DNA from: Chondrosia reniformis
Taxonomy: Eukaryota; Porifera; Demospongiae; Chondrillida; Chondrillidae
NCBI GenBank assembly: GCA_947172415.1
Contig: OX359202.1
Span: 2,950,001-3,014,000, forward strand
DNA length: 64,000 bases
Direction of reading: 5' to 3'
Shown here: positions 41,295 through 54,437 of the stretch, piece after piece
Layout: every line of letters begins with the position of its first letter
How positions within the stretch are numbered: position 1 is the stretch's first letter
Translations under genes and position numbers: made by a program
Notes under the pieces: model-generated
What the model was told of the DNA's origin: nothing
Databases searched by the model: none
What the model saw: the letters and a program-made list of their open reading frames with translations, nothing else

Positions 41295-43212
41295 ACACTG
41301 AACTAGATGTTTTCCTGCCCACTACAGCTGATTTTATTTCTATAAGAACTTTCTTTATCAACTACGTATGCAGGTCGGTTCTCCATGCAATAAAAATGTT
41401 TAATAAACAAATAATCAGCATGCAAACAACTGTTTACTCAGATTTCTAGCAAACAACATTCCCCACTACCACTCACAAGCTAAAGACTTACAATGGCACA
41501 TTCCCCAATCATATTCAGATGAAATGGCAAGGAAATCATCAGTGGTAGGTTGAGGATGTGAATTTTATATGCAGCACAAAGTGTAATCACCTATAGGTAT
41601 TTCTACACCTAATAGAGACCCCTTGGAATCATATTAAAGAATGAAAATATAGTTTCTGAAATGATTACCATTCTTGAAACCCTCCACAAATATGTGCCAA
41701 CAGTTGAGGAAGAAATCGAGATTAGAGTGGATGAAAATACAACCATTCAGGAAAAACAGCAGATGATCCATCCAATTTATTTGGGTGGTGATCAACTAAC
41801 TGTGGCAAGAGCTAGGGCCGCCAAGACTGCTCGAGCTTCTGAAATTACACCTACACAAAGACTAGAAGGCTTAGTTCCTACATTGGAAGATTGGCACACT
41901 AGGCTATGCCTTCTAACGGTATAAACTACATATAGCTTAAAAAACTCATAACATAACAGTTAAAATTGTATATTTATATAGGTTATCTGGAAGCGATACT
42001 ACACCAATAGTCATTCAACGGTTGGCACACTACGTCATCTGAAGAATGTCCTAAACCGATCATCAGTTGGTGGTGAACCAAAGAAAGATGTTAATGCTTG
42101 TGAGGACTTTGCTGAAGTCACACTTACATCATACATCATAGCAGCAGCCTCATTCATTACTCACAAGTCTACTGAGGACCTACTGAGCTGTGAACAATCA
42201 ATTACAAATTTACCGCATTTACCAGAGCTTGCACAACAAATTGTGTCAAAATTTGTGCTTATCGATCACTGTTTAACTGGGTATGACACCAGTGACAAGA
42301 CTCTGACACACACAAAGGAGCTAATGACAATGTTACTACTGTGGTACCACTACAGGGATACAACAAGGGAAGGTGATGGCAATCGGTTACTCCCTTTAAT
42401 AAAAGTGCTCCTGATCATTTTTAAACTGAACAATAGAAGAAACTATGCTAAGGAGATCATCATTATGCTCCATCACTTCTATTATTTGGCATCTGAGCGA
42501 ATGCAACATCAACTGCTATACTCTAGGTAATCATCATGCATGATTCATAATACAAATTAGAGTATATTGTGTACATTGATTTAATGATGGATCCTCAGCT
42601 ATTTTCCACTATACTAATGCAGATTTGTCAACATGCATGGGTTAAAAGGAAAAAACATTGCTTGCGACGTACTAATGGAACATTTGAATAGGTTTGTCTT
42701 AGTGCCTTGTTTTCACTAGATTACATGAAGTGCATAGTTTGCTATTCCTATAAGGTTTACTCTATATTTACCTAAATATACAGAGATTTGAAGAAATACC
42801 TATCAGAGGCTGGTTCTAACTTGACAGAAAACACCATCTTGCGGACTGGGCGTGTTCTGGATATTCTCAAGTCGATTTGCAGCAGTTTTGATGACCACTA
42901 TAGCCCTGGAACACACAAGTCACCTGACTTGTCTCCAGACATTCGAAAAGCTTCACAGCTGCTAAGTCAAGCAGATCTCTTCAGTGATAGTGGAAGGACA
43001 AACCATCCATTGAAGCCCCAGCCAACTTTTAAGAACAACAACAGAAAGGATTTTGCTGCGTGGATTTCTTCTATAACTTCAGTGGACTGCCATTTTTAGT
43101 CTTGTACTTTACACACTTGTTAATTATTAATAAGGACAGCAATGTTTACATTCCAGTTACCAAATATGGCAGGTGTTTGACCACAGAATGGTCGGTGTTA
43201 ATTGCGACCGTG

Positions 43213-43293
43213 CAACAGCAAACCGGCCGTAAGTTGTCAGACCCTTACTGGAGCAAGTATTGCGTAAGTTTTGGGTCTGATTTCATCAGACTA
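43213..43293 (-). repeat. 81-bp terminal inverted repeat, right
   Basis: Partner of 35,768-35,848. The 8-bp GGCTGCAC follows at 43,294-43,301. Confidence 0.92.
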
Positions 43294-43301
43294 GGCTGCA
43301 C

Positions 43302-43429
43302 AGGTAGAACTTCAATTACAATAACAACTTAACATTGACAGATGTTACACAGATCGCAGACATTAATTAGAACGTCTTTCTAGACTGACATAGGCCTATA
43401 AAGACGGAGTATTACAGTATTTACTTTAA
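43302..43429. other. Flank of the transposon; no gene seen
   Basis: The last part (AGAACGTCT..AGACTGACAT) is shared with 45,131-45,150. Confidence 0.4.
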
Positions 43430-43800
43430 TCAAACGAGGATTCATAGATATTGACCAAACTTACTTGCATTTTTTATTACGCTTCTAATTGAAAGCACTT
43501 GGCGACTTCGTTGGGCTTCAATATGGCGATCTACTGGTATTCCAAACGATTTTGGAAGCTTAAGTGTCCTGAACATGATAGAAAAGCTTCAGCTTCCTGA
43601 CGGCCGCCATTTGCAAAAACGATGTATTGACCTATAAATTGGGTGTTACAATAGTTGTGTATGAACTCATATTATATCGACGTATAAAATAAGTGTTATA
43701 ATAGTTGCATATTAACTTGTATTATATAGATATAAATACATATCCGTAACACGAAGCCATACATAAATCGCGTTATGAAAACAATACATTATAAAGGTGA
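43430..43800. repeat. Dispersed repeat R, copy 2
   Basis: GGATTCATAGATATTGACCA, CGCCATTTGCAAAAACGAT, GTATTGACCTATAAATTGGG, CCGTAACACGAAGCCATA and GCGTTATGAAAACAATA in order, as at 45.2 and 54.1 kb. Confidence 0.8.
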
Positions 43801-44140
43801 TTAATTAATAATAGAATGTTTATACAAAACAGTAGGGTGTATATAATAAATAAAGAGTGTTTATACTAAACAAAACAAGAGGAAATAACGCTTACTCGAC
43901 AGCTGTATTGCGGCTAAAGTAATTAACTGAGCGGAAGTTCTTAGTAAGTGTAGATCGAAAGGGGATATGATTTTGACCTTACTGATCAGTTATTCAACCT
44001 TATAGATTCAACGTTTTAGAAAATATTTTAAACTTATAGTCCTACAGTGAGAATTACGTGACATTCATATAGCTTGAAACTGAACATTCATTTTTGCAGT
44101 CGACTGTAAAGGCGAAGGTTATCACCAAATATGCAAATAC
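43801..44140. other. No gene seen
   Basis: AT-rich spacer. Confidence 0.4.
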
Positions 44141-44212
44141 GCATGAAATGAGCCTTTGGCGGTACCTACTATCAATATTGATAGTAGGTACAGCCAAAGG
44201 CTCATTTCGTGC
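44141..44212. repeat. Palindrome, arms about 33 nt
   Basis: GAAATGAGCCTTTGGC and TACCTACTATCAATATT are followed by their complements, with a 2-nt mismatch in the middle of each arm. Confidence 0.88.
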
Positions 44213-44283
44213 GCCACATAAACTCCATATCGATTTATTATTTATTATATATCTGTTTGTCTCATTTAACATAAGTTGACGTT

Positions 44284-44372
44284 CAACACTAACCAGCAAG
44301 CAAAGAGGGATGCCAAGACTTTGTTAGATAGTCTTTAATGCATATCCTCATTACCAACAAATTAGTGAAATC
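44284..44372. repeat. Dispersed repeat also present at 4,078-4,160
   Basis: See the entry at 4,078. Confidence 0.65.
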
Positions 44373-44635
44373 TCACACACAGAAACACTTCAATGCTATT
44401 GCTAACCATAATTATAGATTTAAAGAATGTCTACACCAACTAAGCACTGTAAGAATACTACATAGAAACACATGCAGTCGTACATTATGTCATACAGGCT
44501 AGGGATAAGCTAAAGCGCTAAGCTACGTAGCCATAGGCCTTCTAATAATTCATTCACGCTACTGATAAGCTTAGCTCTTTTTCGAATTAAAGTGTTAAGC
44601 TTGAATAAACGTAACATTGTAATGTAAGTGTATCC
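44373..44635. other. No gene seen
   Basis: Spacer before satellite block c. Confidence 0.4.
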
Positions 44636-45130
44636 ACACTCGAACAACTTTAGACAAATGTAGAACCCCTCAGCTAAGCTACACTCGAACGACTTTAGAC
44701 AGACTTAGAGCGCCTCTGTCATGTTACACTCGAACAACTTCAGACAGACTTAGAACGCCTCAGCTAACCTACACTCGAACAACTTTAGACACACTTAGAA
44801 CCCCAATGCTAAGCTACACTCGAACTACTTTAGACACACGTAGAACCCCTAAGCTATACACTCGAACAACCGTTTAGATAGACAAATGTAGAACCCCTCT
44901 GCTAAGCGACACTCGAACAACTTTAGACAAATGTAGAACCCCTCTGCTAAGCTACACTCGAACAACTATAGACAGACTTAGAACGACTCTGTCAAGTTAC
45001 ACTAGAACAACTTTAGACAGACATAGAACGCCTCTGCTAAGCTACACTCGAACAGCTTTAGACAGACTTAGAACGCCTCTGTCAAGTTAGACTCGAACAA
45101 CTTCAGACAGACTTAGAACGCCTCTGTCAT
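44636..45130. repeat. 45-bp satellite, block c
   Basis: About 11 units like those at 33,240-35,700, with variants AATGTAGAACCCC and GACTTAGAACGCC. Confidence 0.92.
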
Positions 45131-45590
45131 TAGAACGTCTAGACTGACATTGGCCTAGACATACGCAGTATTACCGTTTTTACTTAAATAAAAGAGGATT
45201 CATAGATATTGACCAACCTTACTTGTCTTTTTCTTTGCGCTTCAAACTGAAAGTACTTGGCCACTTCGTTGGGCTACAATATGGCTACCTAGAGGTAATC
45301 CAAACGATTCTGGACGCTTAAATGACCTGAACATGATAGAAAGGCTTCAGCTTCATGAAGGCCGCCATTTGCAAAAACGATATATTGACGTATAAATTAA
45401 GTGTAACAATAGTTACGTATGAACTCGTATTATACATATATCGACGTATAAAATAAGTGTTATAATAGTTGCGTATGAACCCGTATTATATATATAGAAA
45501 TATATATATATCTATATCTTTCCGTAACATGAAGCCGTACAACGTAATCGGCAAATGAAAACAATATAAGGGCTACTTGCGGCAGCCCCT
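45131..45590. repeat. Dispersed repeat R, copy 3
   Basis: Same landmarks as copy 2, with a GGGCT..AGCCCC hairpin at the 3' end followed by TAACTAG. Confidence 0.8.
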
Positions 45591-48500
45591 AACTAGAAAC
45601 TAGTAGATACAACTAGTATATATATAAAATTAGTACATTTAACTAGTATATAAAACTGGTATATACATACAACTAGTACATACAATTAGGCAATAGTACA
45701 TACAACTAGTACATACAATTAGTATATACAAATAGTACCTACAACTACTACATATAACTAGTACATACAACAATTACACACTACTTATACATTCAACTAA
45801 TACAAATAACTACTACATTCGACTAGTACATACAAATAGTATTGAGTACATACAACTAGTTTATACAACTAGTACATGCAACAAGTATCTAGTACATACA
45901 ACTAGAACCTACCTAGTATATAGTATAACTAGTACAAGAATCAACAACTGGTACATACACATAGTACATACAACTAGTACTTACAACTAGTACATACAAA
46001 TAGAAACTAGTAATTACTATTAGTTCATAGAACGAGTACATAATACTATATAAGCAAAGAACTTAAATATACACCAAGTACATAGCTAATATTAACAACT
46101 ACTATATACATACAACTATTACTTGCAACTAGAACATACCAAATAGTACCCACAACTAGTACATACAATTAGTATATACAACTAGTCCATTCAACTAGTC
46201 CATACAGCTATGACAAACTGCTAGGACATATAACTAGTACCTACAACTACTACATATAACTAGTAAATACTCATGCCTTGTAATATTAATATTAGAACGT
46301 ACAACTTGTGTATTCAACTAGTACATAACTACTACACACAACTAGTAAAAAACAACTAGGGCTTATAAATAGTAAATATACCTACTACATATAACTAGTA
46401 CATACACTTTTACCTAATAATTATAAATAGTACATACAACTAGTATCTACTACATACAACTAGTACCTTCTTAGCACCTAGTATAACTAGTATGAGAACC
46501 TACCACTTGTACATACAACTAGTACATACAACTAGAACATACAACCAGTACAAAGCTAGTACATACAACTAGTATATACATACAACTAGTAAATATAACT
46601 AGTACTAGTCCATACAACTAGTACATAGAACTAGGACTTGCAATTAGTACATATAACTAGTGCACATATCTCACGCATATACCTAATACATAAAAATATA
46701 ACTAGTACATATAAATAGTACATAAACATAGTACACACAAGTAGTTCATACAATTACATATACAACTAGTACATACAACTAGTGCATACAACTAGACTTA
46801 ATACAACTATTACCTAGCACAAACAACTAGTACATGCAAATAGGACATACGAATCGTACTTTCAACAAATAAATACAACTAGTACCTACAACTAGTACAT
46901 ATAACTGGAACTAGTACATAAAAAAACTAGTACATACAACTACTACTAACAACTAGTAACGAGTACATACAACTAGTACATTGAATTACTACACACAACT
47001 TGTACATAAAACTAGTAAATAATACAATCAGCTAGGACATAAAACTGGTACATACAACTAGGACATACAACTGGTACATACAACTAGTGCATACAATTAG
47101 TACACACAAATAGTACATACACATAGTAAATATAACTAGTACATACTACTACTATATAAAACTAATACATATAACTGGTACATATAACTAGTACATATAA
47201 ACAGTACATACAACTAGTTCGTAAAACTAGTTCATACAACTAGTACATGCACCAAGTATCTAGTACATACAAATAGAACCTACCTAGTATATAGTATAAC
47301 TAGTTCAAGAATTAACAACTGGTACATACATATAGTACATAAACTAGTACTTTCAACTATTTCATACAACTATAAACTAGTGCATACAACTATTTCATAG
47401 AATGAGTACATAATACTAGAACGTACAACTTGTATATACAACTAGCGCTTAGCTATTATTTATAACTAGTATACATACAACTATATAGTAAATACAACTG
47501 GTACATAACTAGTACATACAACTAGTATATACGAATAGAACAAACAATTACTACATACAGCTATTACATACAACTTTTACATACAGCTAGTATCTACAAC
47601 TACTAAATATAACTAGGACTAGTACATAAAACAAGTGAATACAACTAGTCCATACAATTAGTACATAAAACTAGTACATGCAACTAGTACATACAACTAG
47701 TACATTCAACTAGTCCATGCAACTACGACAAACAGCTAGGATATATAACTAGTACATACAACTACTTCATATAACTAGTAAATACACATACCTTGTAATT
47801 ATAAATAGTACATACAACTAGTACATAAAACTAGAAACTAGAATATACAACCAGCTCCCAGAATGAGTACATAATACTAGAATGTACAACTTGTATATTA
47901 AACTAGTACATAACTACTACACACAACTAGGACATATAAATAGTACATACACCTACTACATATAACTAGTACATACAGTTTTTCCAAATAATTATAAATA
48001 GTACATACAACTAGGACATACAACTAGTACATACAACTAGAATCTACTACATACATCTAGTACCTTCCTAGCACCTAGTATAACTAGTTCAAGAACCTAC
48101 CACTTGTACATACAACTAGTACATACAACTAGAAGATACAACCAGTACAAAGCTAGTACATACAACTAGTAAATACATACAACTAGTAAATACATACAAC
48201 TAGTACATACAAATAGTACCTACAACTAGTACTTGCAACTAGTACATATAACAAGTACCTACAACTAGTAAATATAACTAGTAGTAGTCCATACAACTAG
48301 GACATACAACTAGAACTTGCAACTAGTAAATATAACTAGTACACAAATCTACCACATATAACCAATACATGAAAATATAACTAGTACAGTTAAATAGTAT
48401 AATAAACTAGAAACTAGAACATACAACTAATATATACATAAAACTTGTACGTTTAACTAGTTCATACAACTATTATATACAAACAACTAGTTCATACAAC

Positions 48501-48929
48501 TAGTATTTAAAATTAGCTCGTACAATTAGTTCACACAACTATTAACTAGTACATATAACCAGTACATGCAACTAGTACATGCAACTAGTACATACAACTA
48601 GTTCATAAAACTAGTACATCCAACTAGTTCATACAACTAGTAATTAGTACATATAACTAGTACATTCAACTAGTACATACAACTAGGCCAAATAACTAGG
48701 ATATATAACTAGTACATACACCAAATAAATATAACTAATACAAACAAATATACCTAGTAATTATAAATGGTACATACAACTATTACAGAGAACGGGAACA
48801 TAAAACTAGTACATACAACTACTTCATAAAACTAGTATATAGCTATTACAAAGAACTAGTGCATACATCTTGTACAAACAACTGGTTCATATCTAGTACA
48901 TACAACTAGTACATAACACCTTATTTAAC

Positions 48930-48957
48930 TTTTGGCGCCAAAATAGTGTATATAAGG
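48930..48957 (+). promoter_or_regulatory. E2F-like palindrome plus TATA box, Penelope copy 2
   Basis: TTTTGGCGCCAAAA at 48,930-48,943 and TATATAAGG at 48,949-48,957. Confidence 0.5.
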
Positions 48958-49012
48958 CCCATAGAGAGCCAAGGATTCACAGAAGATCAAGATAAAGAAA
49001 AAGACAAAGACT

Positions 49013-49069
49013 CCCAGGATCACTGATGAAGGGTGGAATTCCCAGAAACGGCTGTCTGACCCAGTGGAG
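49013..49069 (+). ncRNA. Hammerhead-ribozyme-like motif, Penelope copy 2
   Basis: CTGATGA 49,023-49,029; GAAAC 49,045-49,049; GTC 49,054-49,056. Core identical to copy 1. Confidence 0.5.
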
Positions 49070-52000
49070 AAGATGAAAGAAAGGAAAAGAAGGAAGAAAA
49101 GGAAGAAAAGACTCCTGTATCTTCATCTAAAGCTTTCTTTAGGTTTAGTTCCCCTATAGGCTCTTTTTACAGAATAGGCATATAGCAATTAGGAAAATGG
49201 TATCTTAAATTTTTCAAACAATCAGTACATAAAACTAGTTCAAACAAACAAACAAGTAGTATATAGAACGAGTTCATTCCTAGTTCCTAGTATAACTTGT
49301 ACCAGAACCTCCAAGTAGTTCAAAAAATAGTACATACAACTAGTACATAACACTACTAAAAACCTAGTACATACAACTAGTATAAATATACAACTAGTAC
49401 ACAGAACGTGTGCATACAATTAGCACATACAACTTATCCTTTCAACTAGTACATATTCCAAGTTCAAACATCTAGTACATACAACTAGTACATACAGTTA
49501 GGCAATAGTACATACAACTAGTACATACAAATAGTTCATACAACTAGTACCTATAACTAGTACATACAACAATTACACACTACTTATACATTCAACTAGT
49601 ACGAATAACTACTCCATTTGAATAGAACATACAATTAGTATTGAGAACATACAACTAGTACATACTACTAGTACATAAAACTAGTACATATAAACAGTAC
49701 ACACAAATAGTTCGTAAAACTAGTTCATATAACTAGTACATGCAACAAGTATCTAGTACATACAACCAGAACCTACCTAGTACATAGTATAAGTAGTACA
49801 AGAATCAACAACTGGTACATACACATAGCACATACAACGAGTACTACAACTAGTACGAAAAACTAGAAACTAGTAACTTGTAGATACCTAGTACATACAA
49901 TTAGTACATAGAACTAGTTCAAACAATTAGAACATGCAACTACTATATAAACCTAGTACTTACAACTGGTACTTAAAACTAGTTCATATAACTAATACAT
50001 AACTAGTACATACAATTAGTACTTAGACCTAGTTCAAACAATTAGAACATACAACTATTACCTACACCTAGTATATACAATTTGCACTTACAATTAATAC
50101 ATACAAATGGTACATAAAACTAGTACATATAATTGGAACTAGTATATACATGAAACTAGTACATACAACTACTGCTAACAACTAGTAACGAGTACATACA
50201 ACTAGTACCTTGACTACAACTAGTAAATACAATATAACTAGTATTAGTACATACAACAAGTACATGCAATTAGTACATACAACCAGCACATACAGCTAGT
50301 ACATCCAAGTAGTACATATACCTACTACATAAACATATAAATAGTACACACAACTAGGACAATTACACACAACTGGTACATACAACTAGTACATACAACT
50401 AGTACATACAACTAGTACATACAATTAATCACTAGTACATACAACTAATACATACAACTAGTACATACAACTACTACATTTGATTGGTACATACAAATAG
50501 TATCGAGTACACACAACTAGTATAGACAGCTAGTACATTCAACTAGTATATACAACCACTACATAAACAGGAAACTAGTTCTAACAACTAGTACATACAA
50601 CTAAAGCCTACTTAGTTCCTAATATAACTAGTTCTAGAACCTACAACTAGTACATACAGCTAGTGCATACACGTAGTATAGGCAACTTGTACATACAATT
50701 GTTACATACAACTACCACATATAACCAGTACATACACATATAACTGTAATATAAAAATAAAATATACACCTGGTACAACAAGTACATATAAAACGTACAT
50801 CCAACTAGTACATACAACTAGTACACACAACTAGAAACTAATACATACACCTAGTTCATAGAACGAGTGCATAATACTAGAACATACAACTTGTATATAC
50901 AACTAGTACATAGCAACTGCATACAACTAGTATGTACAACGGGTACATAACTAGTACTTGTACATAAGTAGTACATACAACTTGTTCATAGTACCAGTTC
51001 ATAAAACTAGCATATACAACTACTACATAAACAACAAACTAGTATATACATACAACTAGTACATAGCTAGTACTTACAATTAGTGTATACATACAACTAG
51101 TACATACAACTAGTACAAACAATTAGTACAGACAACTACTACATCCAACTACCACATACAACCAGAATCTACATCTAGTAAATATAACTAGTACTAGTAC
51201 ATAGAACTAGTATATACAACTAGTACGTTAAAGTTGTACTAACAACTAGTACACACAATTAATTTCTTATTTAGTCCCTACTACAGCTATTCCTAGAACC
51301 TTCAATTAGTACATACAGCTAGCACATACAACCAGTACAGGAAACTAGTACATACAACTTGTACATACAACTACTACATGTAAACAGTACATATACATAT
51401 AACTAGTTTATAAAAATAGTACATACATTCAGTTAATACATAAACATATAACTAGTATATATGAAAAGTACATACACCCAGTACATACAACTAGAAACTA
51501 GTATACAACCAGTATACTTATACATTCTACTAGTCCAAATGACTACTACATTCGACTAGTACATACAAATAGTATTGAGTACATACAACTAATACATACA
51601 ACTAGTGCATACAATTAGTACACGCAAATAGTACATACAGCTAGTAAACATATATAACTAGTACACACTACTAGTACATATAACTAGTACATATAAACAG
51701 TCCATACAAAACTAGTACATGCAACAAGTGTCTAGTACATACAAATAGAACCTATCTAGTACATAGTATAACTAGTACAAGAATCAACAACTGGTACATA
51801 CACATAGTACATACAACTAGTACTTACAACTAGTACATACAACTAGAAACTAGTAAATACTACTAGTTCATTGAACGAGTACATAAGACTATATAGAACA
51901 ACAACTTAAATATACATCTAGTACATAGCAAATATTAACAACTGGTATATACATACAACTATTACCTAAAACTGGTACATAACTAGTGCATACAATTAGT

Positions 52001-54067
52001 ACACCAAAATATTACACACAGCTAGTGAATATAATTAGTACACACTACTAGTACTTATAACTGGTACATATATATAACTAGTACATGCAACAAGTATCTA
52101 GTTCATACAACTAGAACCTCCCTAGTACATAGTATAAGTAGTACAAGAAGCAACAACTGGTACATACACATAGTACATACAACTAGTATAAACATACAAC
52201 TAGTAAACAGAACGTGTACATACAATTAGAACATACAAATAGTACTTTCAAATAGTACATATAACAAGTTCACACACCTACTACATATAACGAATACATA
52301 AACATATAACTAGTATATATGAATAGAACATAAACATGGTACATACAAATAGAAACTAGTACATACAACTATTTCATAAAACTGGTATATAGCTAGTACA
52401 AACAACTAGTGCATACATCTTGTACATACAACTGGTTCATATCTAGTACATACAACTAATACATACAATTTGTACATACAACTACCACATACAACTTGTA
52501 CATACAACTAGCACCTACACTCTAGTAAATATAAATAGCATTAGTACATACAACAAGAACATACAATTAGTACATACAACAAGAACATACAATTAGTACA
52601 TACAACCAGCACATACAGCTAGTACATACAAGTAGTACCTATACCTAGTACATACAAGTAATACATATACCTAGTATATAAACATATAAATAGTCCATAA
52701 AAATAGTACATACAACTAGTACAATTACACACTACTGGTACATCCAACTAGTACATACAACTAGTACATACAATTTGTACATAAAACCAGTTCAAACAAA
52801 CAAACAAGTAGTATATAAAATGCGTTCCTTCCTAGTTCCTGGTATAACTTGTACTAGAACCTAAAACTAGTTCAAAAAACTAGTAAATTCCACTAGTATA
52901 TACAATTATTCACTAGTACATACAACTATTACATACAACTAGTCCATATAGATACTACATTTGATTTGTACATACAAAGAGGATCGAGTACAAACAACTA
53001 GTATATACATTCAACTAGTACATACAACCACTACATAAACAGGAAACTAGTACATACAACTAGTACATAGCTACTAAATACAACTAGTATATACATACAA
53101 CTAGTGCATACAACAAATACATACAATTAGTACATACAACCACTACATACAACTACTACATACAACCAGTACCTACAACTAGTAAATATAACTAGTACTA
53201 GTACATAGAACTAGTACATACAACTAATACGTTAAAGTAGTACTAACAACTAGTACATACAACTAAAGCCTACTTAGTTCCTAATATAATTAGTACTAGA
53301 GCCTACAACTAGTACATACAGCTAGCGCATACACGTAGTACAGGCAACTTGTACATACAACTCTTACATACAACTACTACATATAACCAGTACATACACA
53401 TATAACTAGTATATAAAAATAGTACATACACCTATTACATACAATAAGTACATACAACAAGTACATACAAAACGTACATCCAACTAGTACATACAACTGG
53501 TACATACAACTAATACACACAACTAGAAACTAGTACATACACCAACTTCATAGAATGAGTTCATAATTCTAGAACATACAACTTGTATATACAACTAGTA
53601 CATAGCAACTACATACAACTAGTATATACGTACAACTAGTTAGTACAACTGGTACATAACTAGTACATACAACTTGTACATAAGTAGTACATACAACTTG
53701 TACATAGTACAAGTACATAAAACTAGCATATACATCTACTACATAAACAACAAACTAGTATATACATACAACTAGTACATAGCTAGTACTTACAATTAGT
53801 ATATATATAGAACTAGGGCATACAACTTGTACAAACAATTAGTACATACAACTACTACATCCAACTACTACATACAACCAGAACCTACATCTAGTAAATA
53901 TAACTAGAACTAGTACATACAACTAGTATGTTAAAGTAGTACTAAGAACTAGTACATACAACTAATTCCTACTCAGTACCTACTATAACTAGTACTAAAA
54001 CCTACAATTAGTACATACAGCTAGCACACACAACAAGTACAGGAAACTAGTACATACAACTGGTACA

Positions 54068-54437
54068 TACAACTACACATATAGTTCGAGTTTAAACACT
54101 CGTGGGGCTGCCGCCCCCCGAATTTACTCCAACTACTTGGTCGCATCGTTGGGCTTTGATATACTATTCTTAATCCTAACGATTGAGGACGCTTAAGTGT
54201 CCGGAAAATTATAAATAGCGACAGAAAAGCTTCGTTAACTAAAGCTTCCTGAACGCCGCCATTTGCAAAAACGATGTATTGACGTATAAATTAAGTGTTA
54301 CAATAGTTGCGTATGAACTCGTATTATATATATATTTATATTTATATATACATATATATATATATATATCCGTAACATGAAGCCATACATAAATTGCGTT
54401 ATGAAAACAATAGAGGGAGCTGCCACAGGCAGCCCCT
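54068..54437. repeat. Dispersed repeat R, copy 4, with GC-rich ends
   Basis: Opens TCGAGTTTAAACACTCG then GGGGCTGCCGCC; ends in an AGCTGCC-ACA-GGCAGC hairpin followed by CCCTAAAAACTAG. Minisatellite flanks it. The 5' TC and the 3' hairpin before CTAG recall non-autonomous Helitron ends, but CTAG also occurs in the flanking minisatellite. Confidence 0.7.

Larger units (their letters stand above)
37963..43099 (+). pseudogene. DUF6589 transposase-candidate gene, multi-exon, broken by an insertion and inversion
   Basis: Clear exons: 37,963-38,400; 38,488-38,949; 39,032-39,181; about 39,247-39,423; 39,490-39,621; 39,681-39,740 (cut); about 41,297-41,375; one near 41,480-41,546; 41,616-41,918; 41,982-42,526; 42,623-42,691; 42,784-43,099. 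Introns are mostly 60-100 bp. The N-terminus has a Cys-rich probable zinc domain (CAFCEKEV, then CYLCNPCHKQL). DUF6589 signatures: GGDQLTVARARAAKTAR, RLEGLVPTLEDWH, GTLRHLKNVLNR, NACEDFAEV and, near the end, DVLMEHLNR. Between exons 39,681 and 41,297 lies an F1 element; the missing exon is on the opposite strand at 40,028-40,320. DUF6589 is undefined biochemically; Asp in GDNFDKN and GDQLT and a later Glu could form an RNase H-like site, which is inference. Confidence 0.82.
35768..43293 (+). mobile_element. Complete TIR transposon encoding RecQ-like helicase and DUF6589 protein (7,526 bp)
   Basis: Inverted repeats of 81 bp (35,768-35,848 and 43,213-43,293) differ at only two positions. They start TAGTCTGATGAAATCAGA, itself a small hairpin. 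The identical 8-bp GGCTGCAC lies outside each end (35,760-35,767 and 43,294-43,301), as expected of a target duplication. The two spliced genes lie on the plus strand and fill the element. It sits between 45-bp satellite and a dispersed repeat. The nearest comparison I know is the Academ superfamily, some of which encode an SF2 helicase; assignment needs a search. Later damage: F1 insertion plus inversion, and an inverted duplication in the helicase. Confidence 0.88.
48914..49216 (+). mobile_element. Penelope-like element, copy 2 (3' module only)
   Basis: Starts at TAACACCTTATTTAAC and ends at the same TTTTTCA as the other copies, with minisatellite directly on both sides. Severe 5' truncation fits reverse transcription from the 3' end. 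Confidence 0.85.

Noticed and set aside
35768-43293. Crypton or tyrosine-recombinase element
   Set aside because: No recombinase motif; long inverted repeats and an 8-bp duplication argue for a cut-and-paste element.
44094-44299. Overlapping plus and minus ORFs around 44.2 kb
   Set aside because: Both are read across the palindrome and have no motif.
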